From positions 2,941,684 through 3,005,683 of the forward strand of contig CAHIKZ030003474.1 in assembly GCA_903632075.3 (NCBI GenBank): a stretch of 64,000 nucleotides of DNA, written 5' to 3'. Shown piece after piece: positions 37,901 to 48,705 of the stretch. The notes beneath the pieces are model-generated. The model was not told where the DNA came from. It did no database searches and saw nothing but the letters and a program-made list of their open reading frames with translations. Made by a program: the position numbers and the translations under genes. Source of the stretch: Acanthosepion pharaonis (lineage: Eukaryota; Mollusca; Cephalopoda; Sepiida; Sepiidae). Position 1 is the first letter of the stretch. Each line of letters starts with the position of its first letter.

Positions 37901-40900
37901 ATTGAAACATCAAATAGACAAGGAACAGCAATTCTTAAAAAAAAAAAAAAAAAAAAAAATGCTAATTATGAGAGCCAATCACCAAAATAATGAAACTTTT
38001 GACCAGCAATCTTGTAATATTCACAAGCAGTTTATGTAAAGAAATGTCAATTCTCTATTGATTACATATAGTGATGTAGCAAATTCTGGAGTTAGAAGAG
38101 AATGAAAATCAGCCATATTTTAGTATCAAATACATTTGAACTATGTAGCCTTTAAATTCTCAACAGAAAATAATTATTTTGCAAATTAAATGGGTAATTT
38201 TTGATGAAAATTTTTAAAAAATTGATATGCTTTATTAAAAGGTACTTTCTCTAATTGATAATTTTTTCCAACTTTGAATTTTCAGATTTTTCAAAATTGT
38301 CTGCAAATAATATTGATATAAAAATCAGGAGCAAAAGTATCTGATAAAAGTAAGACATTTACAAAATTATTGGTCTTTTCCTATTTTGAAAGTAGATGAG
38401 GGAAAAAAAAGTTCTCTCTAGAAAAGAAAATTTATAACCATCCCAAATATTGTTCATCAACCGATTCCCTATTGTTACATGCTTTTTTAAAAAAGAGTAA
38501 CCAATATTCAATGGTTACAAGAATGATTTCAGGGGTGAAATATCAGTAAATAGCAATAGATTATTATCAAGATATTAAACTACAAATGATAATATCAAAG
38601 TCATTCAAAGAATTAAAGTATCAGTGAAGACAATCTTCATTTTTGATTGAGTAAGCTTATCCCCAACCCCATAAAAGCAGGTCAAAACATCTTTCTTCCC
38701 ACACCTTACAAAATTGTAATTTTTCATTAGATCCTTTTAGTAGTTGCCTTTGTAAATGTTATATACAACTTTTACCATCAAGTAGCGTGTGTGTGTGTGT
38801 TAGTTACTAATTCCAATTTTGAATTCAGTTTTGTTCCAAGAGCCACATTTCAGTTTTTTTCTTAAAGTGTTCAAGTGCACAATTTGTGTCATAGGTGGAA
38901 ATTTTTCAAACATAATCCTTAATTTGTTAAATATTTTATCAAATTAGTTGATTTTAACTCCAATTATTCTTGTATAAAGAGCTTTATATAGAATTTTATG
39001 AAACTGCTCAATCTTACACAATCACTCTCCAAATTTTTTTTAGATGGTTGAATTTTTCACCTCAAAATGAATGTCAAACAAGTTTTCACTTTGAAAAAAA
39101 AAAAAAGTCACCACTGAATATCATTTTATTCATGTTCAGTGTTACTCTTCATGCAGTGAAGATTTAAATTTTTTTTTTCTATTTTTTCCAACCATATTTA
39201 TCCTCAAAATAAGTTTCCTTCAACATAGCATCTTAAAAACAACTCTTTATTGGCTTTGACACATCTAAAGTACACAAATTTGTATGAGAATAGGAATGAC
39301 CAAGTATAACAAATTCATTTGAAGCTTTTACATTTCTGATTTTTTTTTTTTTTTTACATTTACAATGCCTGATCCTCACTTGATCATTTTGGTAGATTTT
39401 CAATGTTTACTTTTTTTTTTTTTTAGCCATGTATTTCTGTTGCATTACAAAAAGGACAATTTCTCACATCAATTTTTAAAAATTAGCTTCTGTAATCAAA
39501 ATTTCTAGGTTCATTAGAATTTAGTAGTTTTCTCAACAGATGACTAATGTCTAGAAATGCTTGGGAACCATTCCTTTTAATAAAAACTTATCAAGCTTAT
39601 TTTGCATTGTCTAGATTCCAAACTTGCTTTATTAATCTGAACATTATTTTATATTAAATAGAATTCAAATGATTAAGCTTTATCAGAGAAATGGTAACTT
39701 TAATTTTGCAATGCCCCTCCTGTAAAAAAAAAAAACTGAACAAGTACTTTGAACTATAGATTAAGATAAAGCTTTTAGTTATAGACTACAGCTTACTGAA
39801 CAAATTCAAGCATACAAAATTTGTCAAATATCCAGCCCATATTGCAACAAGTGAACAAAAAAAAAATGTTGATAAATTGGTTCAATATAAAAAGCTTAAT
39901 TTCAAATAGACCTTTAAATAAGTTTTTATTCTTAATCTCTATGTAAATATGAAATTGAAGCCAAAATTTTAATATGGTCTTATGTCAAATATATATCCCA
40001 AGTACCACTCATGTATAAAATATCTACATTTGGATAAGTTTTTTTTAACATTTTTATTCATTGATCAAGATTTTTTTTGACTTGATAAAATTTTACAATG
40101 TTGAAATAAACATGAAACCTTTTATTGCTTAAATATTCATTTTGAGAGGATCAGATGAAAAATATAGAATCAGATTTTTTTCTAAGTCAATTTTCTGCAA
40201 AATTATACAAACCAGTATTTTTCCAATGTACTTTATTCTGCCATGACTTACAGACCTTCATTTCTGGATAAATTTTCATTTTTGAGAAAAAGAAAAGTGG
40301 AATCAAATGTAGGTACAATTTATATTCTCAAAGGCTATATAGAATTTTGATTCACATGTAATAATGTTAAACCCTTTGTAAACATTTTGATAAGGTAATT
40401 TATAAATAAATTCCAAGACAGAATCATTGATCATATTAGTTAATTTTCAATGGTCAAAGTTTCAATCATGTGAATTTTTAGGTGCATTTTCTACAATACT
40501 AAATAGACATTAAAGCTGATTTTCATTCACTTCTCAAAGATCTGTTAAAATTTGACAATCTCAAACTTCAGTTTTTATATATTCCTTCACAATGAAAATA
40601 GCCAGTTTTAGTTACTTGTGAAGAGCAGAGAGGCTATTTTTAAGAGTTTTCTTTTACTATTGATAAAACTTAAAAAAAAACTTTATTAGGCCCTTAGGAC
40701 TTGAAGGAAACTTACCAGCTTTTTGAATAGTTTGGTCTTTAAAACCAGTTAAGTCACCATTGGCATCAAGTACCCCTGACTGGAAAATTAAAAAAAAAAA
40801 AAAAAAGCATGACCAAAGAATGTAGTAGTCGTCAACCAATATAAAAAGAAAATACCAAACTACTGAACACCCATAAAGACTAATAACTAAATAAAATCCA

Positions 40901-42896
40901 AGACACTTATTGTGTGAATCTATTCATCATCCTAATTGAGGAGGAAAAAAAGAAAAGCAATTTGATGGCGGGATCGGGGACGTACACCAACAAACTTAAA
41001 CTAAAGTAAACTTAACCCTTAATGAAGTTTTTTTGTTTTGTTTTCGGTAAGATTAGACTATTTGTAAGAGATATAATTACACCAACCTCAAAAAAAAAAA
41101 AAAAAAAAAATGGACAAGAGAAAATTCACCTGCACCACCCAGACCACCTCAAAGAAAAATAAATTTTAAATTTAATAGAGAAATTACTATTTGTGTAAAC
41201 AAAACCCCCGTTAAACTGATTGTACAAAGAATCAAGTAAAAAAAAAAAAAAAAAAAAAAAATAGACCCAAAATACTGCTTAGTTGATTTCCTAAAATTGT
41301 GTGAAAAAATTCAAGGCAGAACCAAAGATCGTTAAGAAAACGATTCAAAATTATAAAGTGGTTCAAAAATGATATTTTCACATAATAATGAAAAGAAATC
41401 ACAAATAGAAAATTTGGACCAAAATAAAACTTAAGGTGAATATAAATTCATGAAGCTAACCTATATTTCAGGCATACAGGATTTTTTTTTAAGGGGAGGG
41501 GGTACTTACAAAAAAAAAATCATGAAGAAACTATTTGCAATTGTAATTTCCAATGCACTTATGATTGTTATCAAATATTTTAAACCAGTTCTCTATTATA
41601 TATTTCAACTTTATTTTTATTATTTCTTTTTTAATAGCAAGAGATTTCCACTGGTTTTTCGACTGCAAGTAACAAAGAAAATAACTTTAGGTCAGTTTCA
41701 TTTTCAAACCTGAAATATCAACTTCATCGTTACACAATATCCCTAAAAGCACCAATTTTTATAATCATTAAATAAATCACTTTAATTATTTTGTATTTTG
41801 TTTGTTTTTTTTACATAAAAATTTAAATGCTCACATTTTCTCTTAACACACCAACGTCCGAAAGTCTTAACATCCGGTTGAACAAAACTCGGACTATAGA
41901 AAATAAAAGTGATTTTTTTTTTTTTTTTTTTGTCTAGCCCATTTGTTTATCTGTGAAGGATTTCTACCAAATATTTTAAAAACTAAACTACATTGAAAAA
42001 TACCTCCTTAGCCATTGAATCCAAGCCAAATTCTCTGTAATATTGCCTAATTTCTTCTTTGAGCTCCGTTCCATTCTGTCCCCGAGATGTTGTCAGGGGG
42101 CTTCCTTGACCTAAAACAGATTAAATAAGTTTAAGGGTTCGGAAAAACAGCAGCTGAAAGAAATATAAACCTACTAAATTAAATAGACATATTTCAAATG
42201 AAATCTTAAATAATCGCTTTTATCTTCTCTACTGTATGAATCAAAATCTAACAAGAGAAAGGTGAAATTCTTATAATCCAGTATATTTACTTTCACATTT
42301 TTTAATAAATATTTAGCATCAATCAAAGACCAAGTTTTTTTTTAAAAATTCAACAATTTTTCTCTTCTTTCCCAACCTTAACAGGCACAAAGAAGAAACA
42401 ATAGAAGAGCAACTCTTAGTCGTAACCAATAAAAGTTTTGAGGACAGCTATGGAGAAAAATACGTGTACCAAGTCAGCAACTAACTACTAAAGAAAGTCT
42501 CTCATTTTTTTTTTCTTTTAAATGTTGATCAAATTTTAAGAGATTTTACAAGAAAAATGAGATTTGGGGGTCCGATGAACGTGGGAACTAAAAGTAATTA
42601 CGTTTACTTTTACAATGCTTTAACTTTTAGTCTAAGTGCTAACTATAATCCCAATTAACAGAACTGGAATTGGCTTAGATAAAGCTATTTAAAAGTATAA
42701 TAAGAGAGAAAGTAGTAATTTCTGTTATTAAATATAAAATAATAAATGAAATTTACTAATCCCTCACTTTGTGACCATCCCGTTTTCAGTGTTAAGGCTT
42801 TGTTTTAACACAGCCGGGAATCTTAACAAAAAATATAGAGGAGTAGCTATATTTACCATCATCTCTCCAAACATTGATCAACGTTGTGTTTTCCAT
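15597..42896 (-). CDS. TFDP1: Transcription factor Dp (E2F dimerisation partner), complete, twelve exons
   Basis: Coding exons on the minus strand, 5' to 3': 42896-42857, 42110-42004, 40779-40716, 37266-37181, 32150-32047, 29896-29734, 26445-26302, 25367-25299, 24001-23853, 22536-22370, 17509-17416 and 15816-15597. All junctions are GT-AG and in phase, giving 468 residues. Residues about 134-236 are the DP winged-helix DNA-binding domain (GKGLRHFSMKVCEKVQ, then RRRVYDALNVLMAMNIIS). Residues 237-308 form the coiled-coil and the QIAFKNL dimer region. Residues 309-345 contain the DEF box (DNTFEIHDDIEVLKRMGM). The tail is acidic. DP proteins pair with E2F to bind E2F sites in S-phase genes, in DREAM and RB complexes. 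The core is near-identical to vertebrate TFDP1/2; the DAEVAL-containing tail is more like TFDP2. Invertebrates usually have one Dp gene, so the symbol stands for the family. Confidence 0.95.
17416..17509 (-). CDS. TFDP1: Dp coding exon 11
   Basis: Acceptor tcatttgcag and donor GTAAGT. It reads ELTEPGSAGTLSAGPSGIRP and on to DTSYL. This is a variable C-terminal linker, supported by phase and splice borders. Confidence 0.82.
17510..22369 (-). other. Dp intron between exons 10 and 11
   Basis: A 4.9-kb AT-rich intron with long A runs (for example 22292-22330), a short C/CA tract near 18680-18701 and one MITE at 19381-19597. No exon seen. Confidence 0.6.
19381..19597. mobile_element. MITE with about 46-bp inverted ends
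   Basis: The left end TTGCATTATTTACAGTTATC...CACAAC is the complement of the right end GTTGTGAATATGGCAATGAA...AATGCAA, the right arm having about 11 extra bases. The centre (CAATCACCTGAAGAAGG etc.) recurs inverted at 51.6 kb. Non-autonomous. Confidence 0.75.
22370..22536 (-). CDS. TFDP1: Dp coding exon 10, DEF box
   Basis: Acceptor ttttacag and donor GTAAGT. It contains CEYLFSFDNTFEIHDDIEVL and KRMGMAFGLEKG, the DEF box at the E2F contact face, ending in PKALGPYVKG. Confidence 0.96.
23853..24001 (-). CDS. TFDP1: Dp coding exon 9
   Basis: Acceptor ctttttcag and donor GTAAGT. It reads QIAFKNLVERNRRLEQTQ, then LPFIIVNTSKKTVIDCSISN, the conserved marked-box-like dimer region. Confidence 0.96.
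25227..25258. repeat. (TG)n microsatellite
   Basis: TG dinucleotide run 40 bases from Dp exon 8, on its donor side. Confidence 0.85.
25299..25367 (-). CDS. TFDP1: Dp coding exon 8, coiled-coil
   Basis: Acceptor ctttttag and donor GTAAAA; 23 codons. It reads AERRKKQDRIRHKTQQLQEL and on to ILQ, the coiled-coil that pairs with E2F. Confidence 0.95.
26302..26445 (-). CDS. TFDP1: Dp coding exon 7, DNA recognition helix
   Basis: Acceptor attttctag and donor GTAATG; 48 codons. It contains the RRRVYD DNA-contact motif and IISKEKKEIRWIGLPTNSAQ, near-identical to vertebrate DP proteins. Confidence 0.97.
29734..29896 (-). CDS. TFDP1: Dp coding exon 6, start of DNA-binding domain
   Basis: Acceptor cttttttag and donor GTAGTT. 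It holds KGLRHFSMKVCEKVQKKG and TSYNEVADELVAEF, the first helices of the DP winged helix, almost identical to human. Confidence 0.97.
32047..32150 (-). CDS. TFDP1: Dp coding exon 5
   Basis: Acceptor cttcatag and donor GTAACT. It reads VVSLPNQRPSIAVETQWNSR and on to HDFTDG. The SRKRN...DF element resembles the KRARKFIDSDF basic patch of TFDP2 just before the DNA-binding domain. Confidence 0.85.
32730..34530 (+). pseudogene. Decayed gene of an uncharacterised invertebrate mobile-type family (HEADTR motif class)
   Basis: Several short frames on the plus strand carry remnants in the right order: DGFKPN (about 34170), then HLDMVWD.YV.QS and KNLTKIEKGMRK (about 34269-34336), then TAPDHEANTSK (about 34487). 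I recognise the block order from a protein family, abundant in aquatic invertebrate genomes, with 'D.VWD.Y...SLK..TR.KRGKG.RR' followed by 'C.HEEADTR'. Many stops and shifts; not functional. Open stretches at 32769-33029 and 33397-33621 probably belong to the same relic but show no motif I can name. The family's role is unknown to me. Confidence 0.5.
35008..36782. mobile_element. Non-autonomous DNA transposon with long terminal inverted repeats
   Basis: The left end TTGTCCCAGGTAACGCTAAA (35011) and the complement of the right end (36774) match for roughly 130 bases, including GTGGTATACCCTGGAGAAAA and GGTCCCCAAATTGATAAA. The flanks carry the direct repeat TATAAATTA (34999-35007 and 36783-36791), so the duplication is 8-9 bp, as in hAT. 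The 1.8-kb inside is AT-rich without a transposase frame. Confidence 0.8.
37181..37266 (-). CDS. TFDP1: Dp coding exon 4
   Basis: Acceptor tcttaatag and donor GTAAGA. It reads HLVAVPLYGSPAKTEQNALF and on. This is a low-complexity N-terminal linker, weakly conserved in the family; the call is supported by phase and splice signals. Confidence 0.75.
37267..42003 (-). other. Dp introns around exon 3
   Basis: AT-rich intron DNA with A runs (37938-37959, 40790-40806, 41090-41110, 41238-41261), an interrupted T-rich block at 39339-39424 and a short TG run near 38788. No repeats with recognisable ends. Confidence 0.5.
40716..40779 (-). CDS. TFDP1: Dp coding exon 3
   Basis: Acceptor tttccag and donor GTAAGT. 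It reads SGVLDANGDLTGFKDQTIQK, equivalent to the human segment that begins AGLIEANGEL. Confidence 0.85.
42004..42110 (-). CDS. TFDP1: Dp coding exon 2, with internal MAKE start
   Basis: Acceptor ctgttttag and donor GTATTT. It reads GQGSPLTTSRGQNGTELKEE on to LDSMAKE. The MAKE at its end lines up with the MAKD start of human TFDP1, so the 46 residues before it are an N-terminal extension, or the internal ATG is used. Confidence 0.78.
42857..42896 (-). CDS. TFDP1: Dp first coding exon
   Basis: ATG at 42896-42894 with A at -3 and G at +4, reading MENTTLINVWRDD and one base, then donor GTAAAT. An in-frame TAA lies 15 bases before the ATG, so this is the first possible start. A pyrimidine-rich acceptor ending in cctcag just upstream (exon base 42911) suggests a separate non-coding first exon. 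The call rests on phase and signals, since this N-terminus is not conserved. Confidence 0.68.
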
Positions 42897-43149
42897 TGTC
42901 TTGATGTCTTACTGAGGACCAAGACAGCAGAATGTAAAAATAAAATAGAACGCTGAAATAAAAACGTGAATGTGTAAAAAGCAGGAGGCACTCAAAATGG
43001 GTTGCCACTGGGAGGTGCGTTATTGATACCCAGATAGTATGAACAGTGTCATCGAGCCTAAATATGACTGTATTCGAAGTGGAAAAGGGTGTCAGACAAA
43101 AAGGAAAGAAAAGGGGATAAATTTAAAAAAATCCGGAGGTTTTTTTAGG

Positions 43150-43510
43150 TGTATTAAAAAAAATTAACACAAAATGGCGACGAAACGCAGTACACGGTGC
43201 GATTAACTTTTTCTCCCCTTTTTTCAGTCTTCTTTTCGATATAAGCGTTTCGATTAGGCGGAATGTCATGAGGCTGCTCCTTGTACCCAAGTTTTTCGAT
43301 CAGCAGCTGTATTCTCGAGGTACGAAGAGCGCCGTGCCAACCGCCATACATGCCATTAAAGACTCACGTCCATCTTGACGTTTCACTAGAAACTTTTCAA
43401 GTCTCGCTGAAAAAACGCGCTCGGCGGTGGCCACTCTAAAGAGAGAACTCCGATTGGTTACATTTGGTCATGTGATACCCAGAGCGTGCGCAAGCCGCGG
43501 AATAAGAAAC
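43150..43510 (-). promoter_or_regulatory. Probable Dp promoter and non-coding first exon region
   Basis: This is the only clearly CpG-rich stretch of the gene-bearing half. On the minus strand it has a CCAAT box (GTAACCAATC, about 43452-43461) and a strong donor GTGAGT (43367-43362) that could end a non-coding first exon, joining the acceptor at 42912-42914. Placement at the 5' end of Dp supports promoter function. The start of transcription is not visible. Confidence 0.5.
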
Positions 43511-45060
43511 AATGACGAGAGTTCCTCTAAAGTATGAAAGCACCTAAGAACTGCAAAGATTGGAATAGAAATGATCGCAATTAAATTGAATTAAATATTT
43601 TCTTTATTTTTTTAGCCTCCACAACAGCTATTTTTCCTTCCGAGTAACTCTCTCTTACAAATATAAATTACTTTTTCTAATAATGATCTTTGACGACAGT
43701 AAACAAAATGTGTAAATAGGAAATGAGAACTGTTAATAACAGGTCTGGAATATATCTTTAAAAATTTTTTTTAAATTCAGAACAGCATCCTTACTACCAT
43801 TTGTGAGAAAACAGTAAATTAAAAAAGAAAAAAAAAAGAAAGATAGATTAAAGAGAAAGTGTAAACAGACGAAAAGTTGAAGGCTTTCAGGAAAATAAGC
43901 AAAGAAAAGTACATTGAAAATTTATCAAGAAATAATGATTCTCTTGCAATTATTTTATAGACCTATATTTTCATTATCATTATCACTTTAATTAGTCAAT
44001 TGTGACCAGGAAGCAAGTTAAAGAATAAAATTTCAAATGTAGCCAAAAGCTTTAAAACTATTCAGGAAAGAATATTTTTATGATAAAAGATAAATGGTTA
44101 TTTCATTTTAAATGAAAGAAAAAAATGATTTTCAGTAAAAATTTCCAAATATGAAAATGTGATCAATTCTAAAAAATGGATATTTAGATATTAAATATTT
44201 CATTTTTTAAAAGGCAAAATGAATTGTATTAATATCTTTGTCTTTATTACTGTATAATCAAAAGTGAGTTTACTTTTATTAAGTATTTGAAAACTTAAAG
44301 AATAAAAATATAAAAAAAATATAAAAGAGAAACAAAATATGAAATAAACATTTTTCCACAAGTATATCCTATATCTTGTATATTCAATAAAGCAAGGAAA
44401 AGTATTTTTTCTTAACATCATCAGGCCAATATCATAAGTAAACAATTTATATAAATAAACTTATATATCTTCTTCTATATACCATGTCCAATGCCCGATA
44501 TACATATGGGGTACAGACCAGGAACCCCAAGATTAGAGGGGCCTTCAATAAAACTCAAAAAATAAAAATATAAGAACAGAGGAGATTTATTTTCAGATTT
44601 AATGGGGTTCCTTTGAACTAATTTGAAACAATTTAGAACTTCTCTAGTTCAGTCCAAGAATCTGTTATTTTCTATCTAATCTCCAATAGATAATGGAGAA
44701 GGAAAATTCTGACTTGCTACAGCCTTGCAAACCTAGGTTACCACAGATGAAAATATTTAATTATATTTATTGTTAAAATTGTCAATTTTAAATAGCCAAG
44801 CTAGCCTATGTGTTGCATTTCATCTTTCAAAAGGACTTTAAGGATATAACCTCCACCTTTTCTGACACGATGTCCACTACATGGCACTATTTCAAGACTA
44901 TAAAAGTACAAGAACAATAAAATTTCTTTTTTTTTTTGCACTGGAATGTAGTAGCAAAAACAACAGGACTTCTCTCTGCCAGGTGACCATTTCTCTAATC
45001 CCGCAAATCATCAACCCACCCTATCAACCAGCAGAATGTCTTTTTAATTTCAGATAGCCC
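43511..45060. other. Intergenic region upstream of Dp
   Basis: AT-rich sequence without an exon or a clear mobile element. It ends at the long (AT)n tract. Confidence 0.45.
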
Positions 45061-45070
45061 AGTGGTGCAA

Positions 45071-45073
<3 letters not shown>

Positions 45074-45141
<68 letters not shown>
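45074..45141. repeat. (AT)n(AC)n microsatellite
   Basis: About 50 bases of AT dinucleotides followed by an AC run. Confidence 0.92.
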
Positions 45142-45142
<1 letters not shown>

Positions 45143-45163
45143 GTATGCTAATCCCATAAATGT

Positions 45164-45300
45164 TTTTTATGAGCCTTTTCTATTTGTATACACACAAGTA
45201 TAATTTTTGCTTTATCTTCTTTTATGAGCCTTGTCTATTTGTATACATAAAGCTATAAATTTCTCTTTTCCTGCTTTTATGAGCAATGTTGTACTTTATA
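45164..45300. repeat. Short tandem repeat, about 55-63 bp unit
   Basis: TTTTATGAGCCTTNTCTATT and TGTATACA..AAG recur twice, with a partial third copy (TTTTATGAGCAATG). Confidence 0.65.
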
Positions 45301-45304
45301 TAAA

Positions 45305-45995
45305 TACTAGCAGTAGAGCCCGGCGTTGCCCGGGGATGTAACCGTAAGAGAGAGATTAAGTATCGACCATCATAAAGACTGAAAAATAAAATTGACAAAG
45401 ATTATTGTTTAAGGTTGACGGACACGCATGTCTTAATTAGTTTTTTTTTTGTTTTGTTTTGTTTTTGTTTTTTTTTATGAATTGGTCAAATCCAAACTCA
45501 AACAAAAACATTGTTTTCAATCGTTATGAGTCTACCGATTGAATAGAATTTTATTATAAACAATTGTCTTGTAAATAGAATCTTTTAAAGCATTCTGAAT
45601 GTAAAAATAAAAGAAAAAAGTGTAAGACAACAAGAAACACTACCCAAAAAAAAAAAGTGAAGTTTTGTTGAAATCGTTTGAAAAATGTAGGAAATCCGAT
45701 CCCATATATAAAAACACACACACACACACACACACAAACAACCTGGGTTTTATAATAAGTATAACTCATTATGAGTTGTCTCCTTTCACTCTCACGATGC
45801 CTCTTAATCATGTTTTCAAATTGATTTCATGCAAAAACAATTGTGTTTTTTCCAATTTTTGGTGCTGTCAGAACCACACAAAGGTAATTTCGTAGTCCTG
45901 TGAAGTTTTGTTGAAATCGGTTGAAAAATGTAGGAAATCCGATCCAATATATAAACGTACACACACACACACAACCTAGGTTTTATAATAAGTAT
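45305..45995 (+). mobile_element. Retroelement-like repeat with doubled 3' module
   Basis: It begins CTAGCAGTAGAGCCCGGCGT and TGCCCGGGG, a head widely seen in animal retroelement repeats. The 3' part (AAATCGGTTGAAAAATGTAG ... ACACACAC ... AACCTGGGTTTTATAATAAG) occurs twice, at 45661-45764 and 45903-45994. Class not certain. Confidence 0.5.
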
Positions 45996-47020
45996 GATGT
46001 ATAAAAATTCCTCTACATGTTGAAATTCATTTCATTTAAAAATGTTGAATTCGTTAAAATAAAGTCTTTATTGGCAATAAGTTATAATTCCTCCCATCAC
46101 AAACTAGTAATCAACAATAAACTCATCCATTATAATCCTCTAGAACAACCTACACACAAACTTCTTTAAACTAAATATAAATTGGTTTTATTTAGTAGAA
46201 TCATATATATGTAGAGAGAGGGGATAAAATACAAACAAACATTGATTATTACACATCAAGAGCAATGCTGAAATGCATTTAATTTATTTAATTTAAATTT
46301 CAAATTTTTGGTGTCCAATGTGTCTCAATCAATCAACATTTTTTTCACCCATGGCCCACTTTTACTCTTAATTTCTTTTGGTGAACCCTCATAACCATTC
46401 GATAAAAAAAAGTTTATTTTATTTTTTGCTAATAGATAAGTTTAGGAATTGGATTATAGAAATAGTAAATGAATGTATATGCTTTATTTTGAAGTAAAAT
46501 TAATTTAATGAAAATAAACTTGTATTTAACAACTAAATTATACAGAACATTTATGTACACTAATAAAATAACTCATAATAAACCATTTTAAAATATGTGA
46601 GTAATTAACCCCGAATTTGCTATTTTTTTGTAATGTTACATGGACCCCCAAGGTACATATGAACACTAGTTCAAAACTACTGGTCTAGATGCACTAACTA
46701 GCTGAACTTATTCAACTTTCTACCACTGTTTTTCTTTTTATTGCTATTATATGAACATGGAAGTAAATCCACTCTGGAAAATTCACAGATTATTACACTT
46801 TCACTATAATAAATTACTTTCTCTTTTAATTAAAACTGCATTCTTTAAGTCAAAATTAAGATCGAACATTATTACAGTGAACAACTAATATACTGAGTAC
46901 ACTGTTTCATAAAACATTCCTTTTTTGTTTATGTATTCTTTTATTTCAATTCCTAGATGTTTTACCTATGACTCAAATAAATTCACAAGAAATACCTTAT
47001 GAATTTATTAGAGTCTAGAA

Positions 47021-48097
47021 CAGGGTTTCCCAAACTGGGTGATATCACCTACCAGTGGGCGTTTTCATTTGTTAGGTGGCCAATGAGCAACTGAACAGAA
47101 GATGGTAGGCAATTGGAAATTTTGGTGGGTGATATAGAATTTGGAGTATTAAAAATGGTATTTCAATATATGCTACCCAAAAAATATTCAAAGAAGATAT
47201 GCAAAGAATAAAACAATAGGAGTCTAAATGAGAATAACTGGGTAACATTCTTAGATAAGATATAAATATCCCTGCAAACAAAGAATATTTTGATATTTTC
47301 TGATAAGTTTTAATATAGTTTTTATCACATTGGCCATTTTGAATTTATCAAGGAAGGAAAAAGGCCCTTCAAAAAATAATTTACCCATCACTGTATGTTT
47401 TTGAATATTTACTATACAAGTAGGCAGTGGAAGATTTTTCCATGTAAAAATGGGCAATGATGCAAAAAAGGTTAGGAATCCTTGGTTTGGTTTGGTTTGT
47501 TTTATGGTATATCAACCTCAATGGGTTATTTAAGGCCGACAAAATTTTTATTGCTGGTAATATATTTTTTTTAAATGTATTGCTGGTAATATGTTTTTTT
47601 CCTTCAAAAATGTATTGCTGGTAATATTTTTTCCTTTAAAAATGTATTGCTGGTAATAATTATTTACAAAAATGTATTGCTGGTAATAATTATTTACAAA
47701 AATGTATTGCTGGTAATATCTTTTTCTTCAAAAAATGTATTGCTTGTAATATTTTTTCCTTCAAAAATGTATTGCTTGTAATATTTTTTTCCTTCAAAAA
47801 TGTATTGCTTGTAATATTTTTTTTCCTTCAAACTTATATTGCTGGTAATATTTATTTTCTTCAAAAATATATTGTTGGTATTAAAATCTAATTTTACACT
47901 TTCATAGAGTTTTGACCCCAGTTTGGGGGTTAACTATTTGCTCATAGGTGGGACCCCAACAGGTGCTATGACCACAGGTTAGGGTGGACCTGGGAACAAG
48001 CAATTAAGAGGTGGTTCTATGCTCCTCAAAACCTCCTGAACACAGGTTTTGCTGTCGGATATAGTTTATCATCTTACCCAGGATGGAGGAAGCCCTG
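47021..48097. mobile_element. Non-autonomous hAT-type transposon
   Basis: Ends CAGGGTTTCC and GGAAGCCCTG are near-inverted copies of the hAT type. Flanking 8-bp repeats GTCTAGAA (47013-47020) and GTCTAGAG (48098-48105) fit hAT target-site duplications with one change. The 1077-bp element has no transposase frame and carries a minisatellite. Confidence 0.75.
47544..47882 (+). repeat. Minisatellite, about 31-34 bp unit, 11 copies
   Basis: The core ATTGCTGGTAATAT with TTTTTTCCTTCAAAAATGT spacers repeats eleven times; three units have GCTTG in place of GCTGG. It lies inside the hAT-type element. Confidence 0.88.
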
Positions 48098-48149
48098 GTC
48101 TAGAGTGTATATTCCTACTTCAGGTTCTAGGTTGATATTATTTTATTTT

Positions 48150-48600
48150 ACATTAATCAAACCTCCAATTATTTTTTAAACAGTTATACAAATAAAGTTT
48201 AGATAAATTCTTTTCAACATTACAATGGTGGGAAAGTGACTGAAGCTGAGATGCCAGGTCTAGACTAATAACATTGCAGATTCTTCTTTGGATTTTATCA
48301 AGAATCTCTAAATATATAGTAGAAGCACCAAACCAGACATGGATGAATGATAGACTTATAAATGTGTAAGATAGATTCTGTTGAGAAAAATTAGCTAGTA
48401 CAACACAAACTTTCTTAGCAGTAGACCTAGCAATTGATTCAGTATAATCTTTCCACATCATGTCAGCAAAAAACATTAGCCCATTTGAAGACATCAGACA
48501 AAATTGTTTCTTGAGGATGTCTTTCAACATCTCTGTTGGATTATAATAACTAAGCAGCCCACATAATCATCAAGAAAAGTGCTTCAAGATATTTAAAATA
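48150..48600 (-). mobile_element. LINE reverse transcriptase C-terminal fragment
   Basis: The minus-strand frame 48530-48153 reads FGASTIYLEILDKIQRRICN, then VISLDLASQLQSLSHHCNVE, the typical region after the catalytic RT core in CR1/Jockey-type LINEs (LDKIQRR.C.....L...LQSL.HRRNV). It ends where the family continues with 'LFYRY.HG', so it is truncated on both sides. Confidence 0.75.
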
Positions 48601-48705
48601 TGACTGACATATTCCAATATTGTATTTTATGTACTTTATCCCAGTTCTGCAATAAATTCTTAAATATTGTAAGATAAGTAACATTATATAAGTCTAGTAT
48701 AGTAT

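Noticed and set aside
43154..43351. 65-codon minus-strand frame starting MYGGWHGALRTSRIQ in the CpG-rich region
   Set aside because: It lies between a good first-exon donor (43367) and the Dp start exon, ends at a T-rich stop without a splice signal and resembles no protein I know. Probably leader or intron sequence.
47544..47882. Regularly spaced repeats resembling a CRISPR array
   Set aside because: Units are contiguous 31-34-bp tandem copies with similar spacers in an animal genome; a minisatellite.
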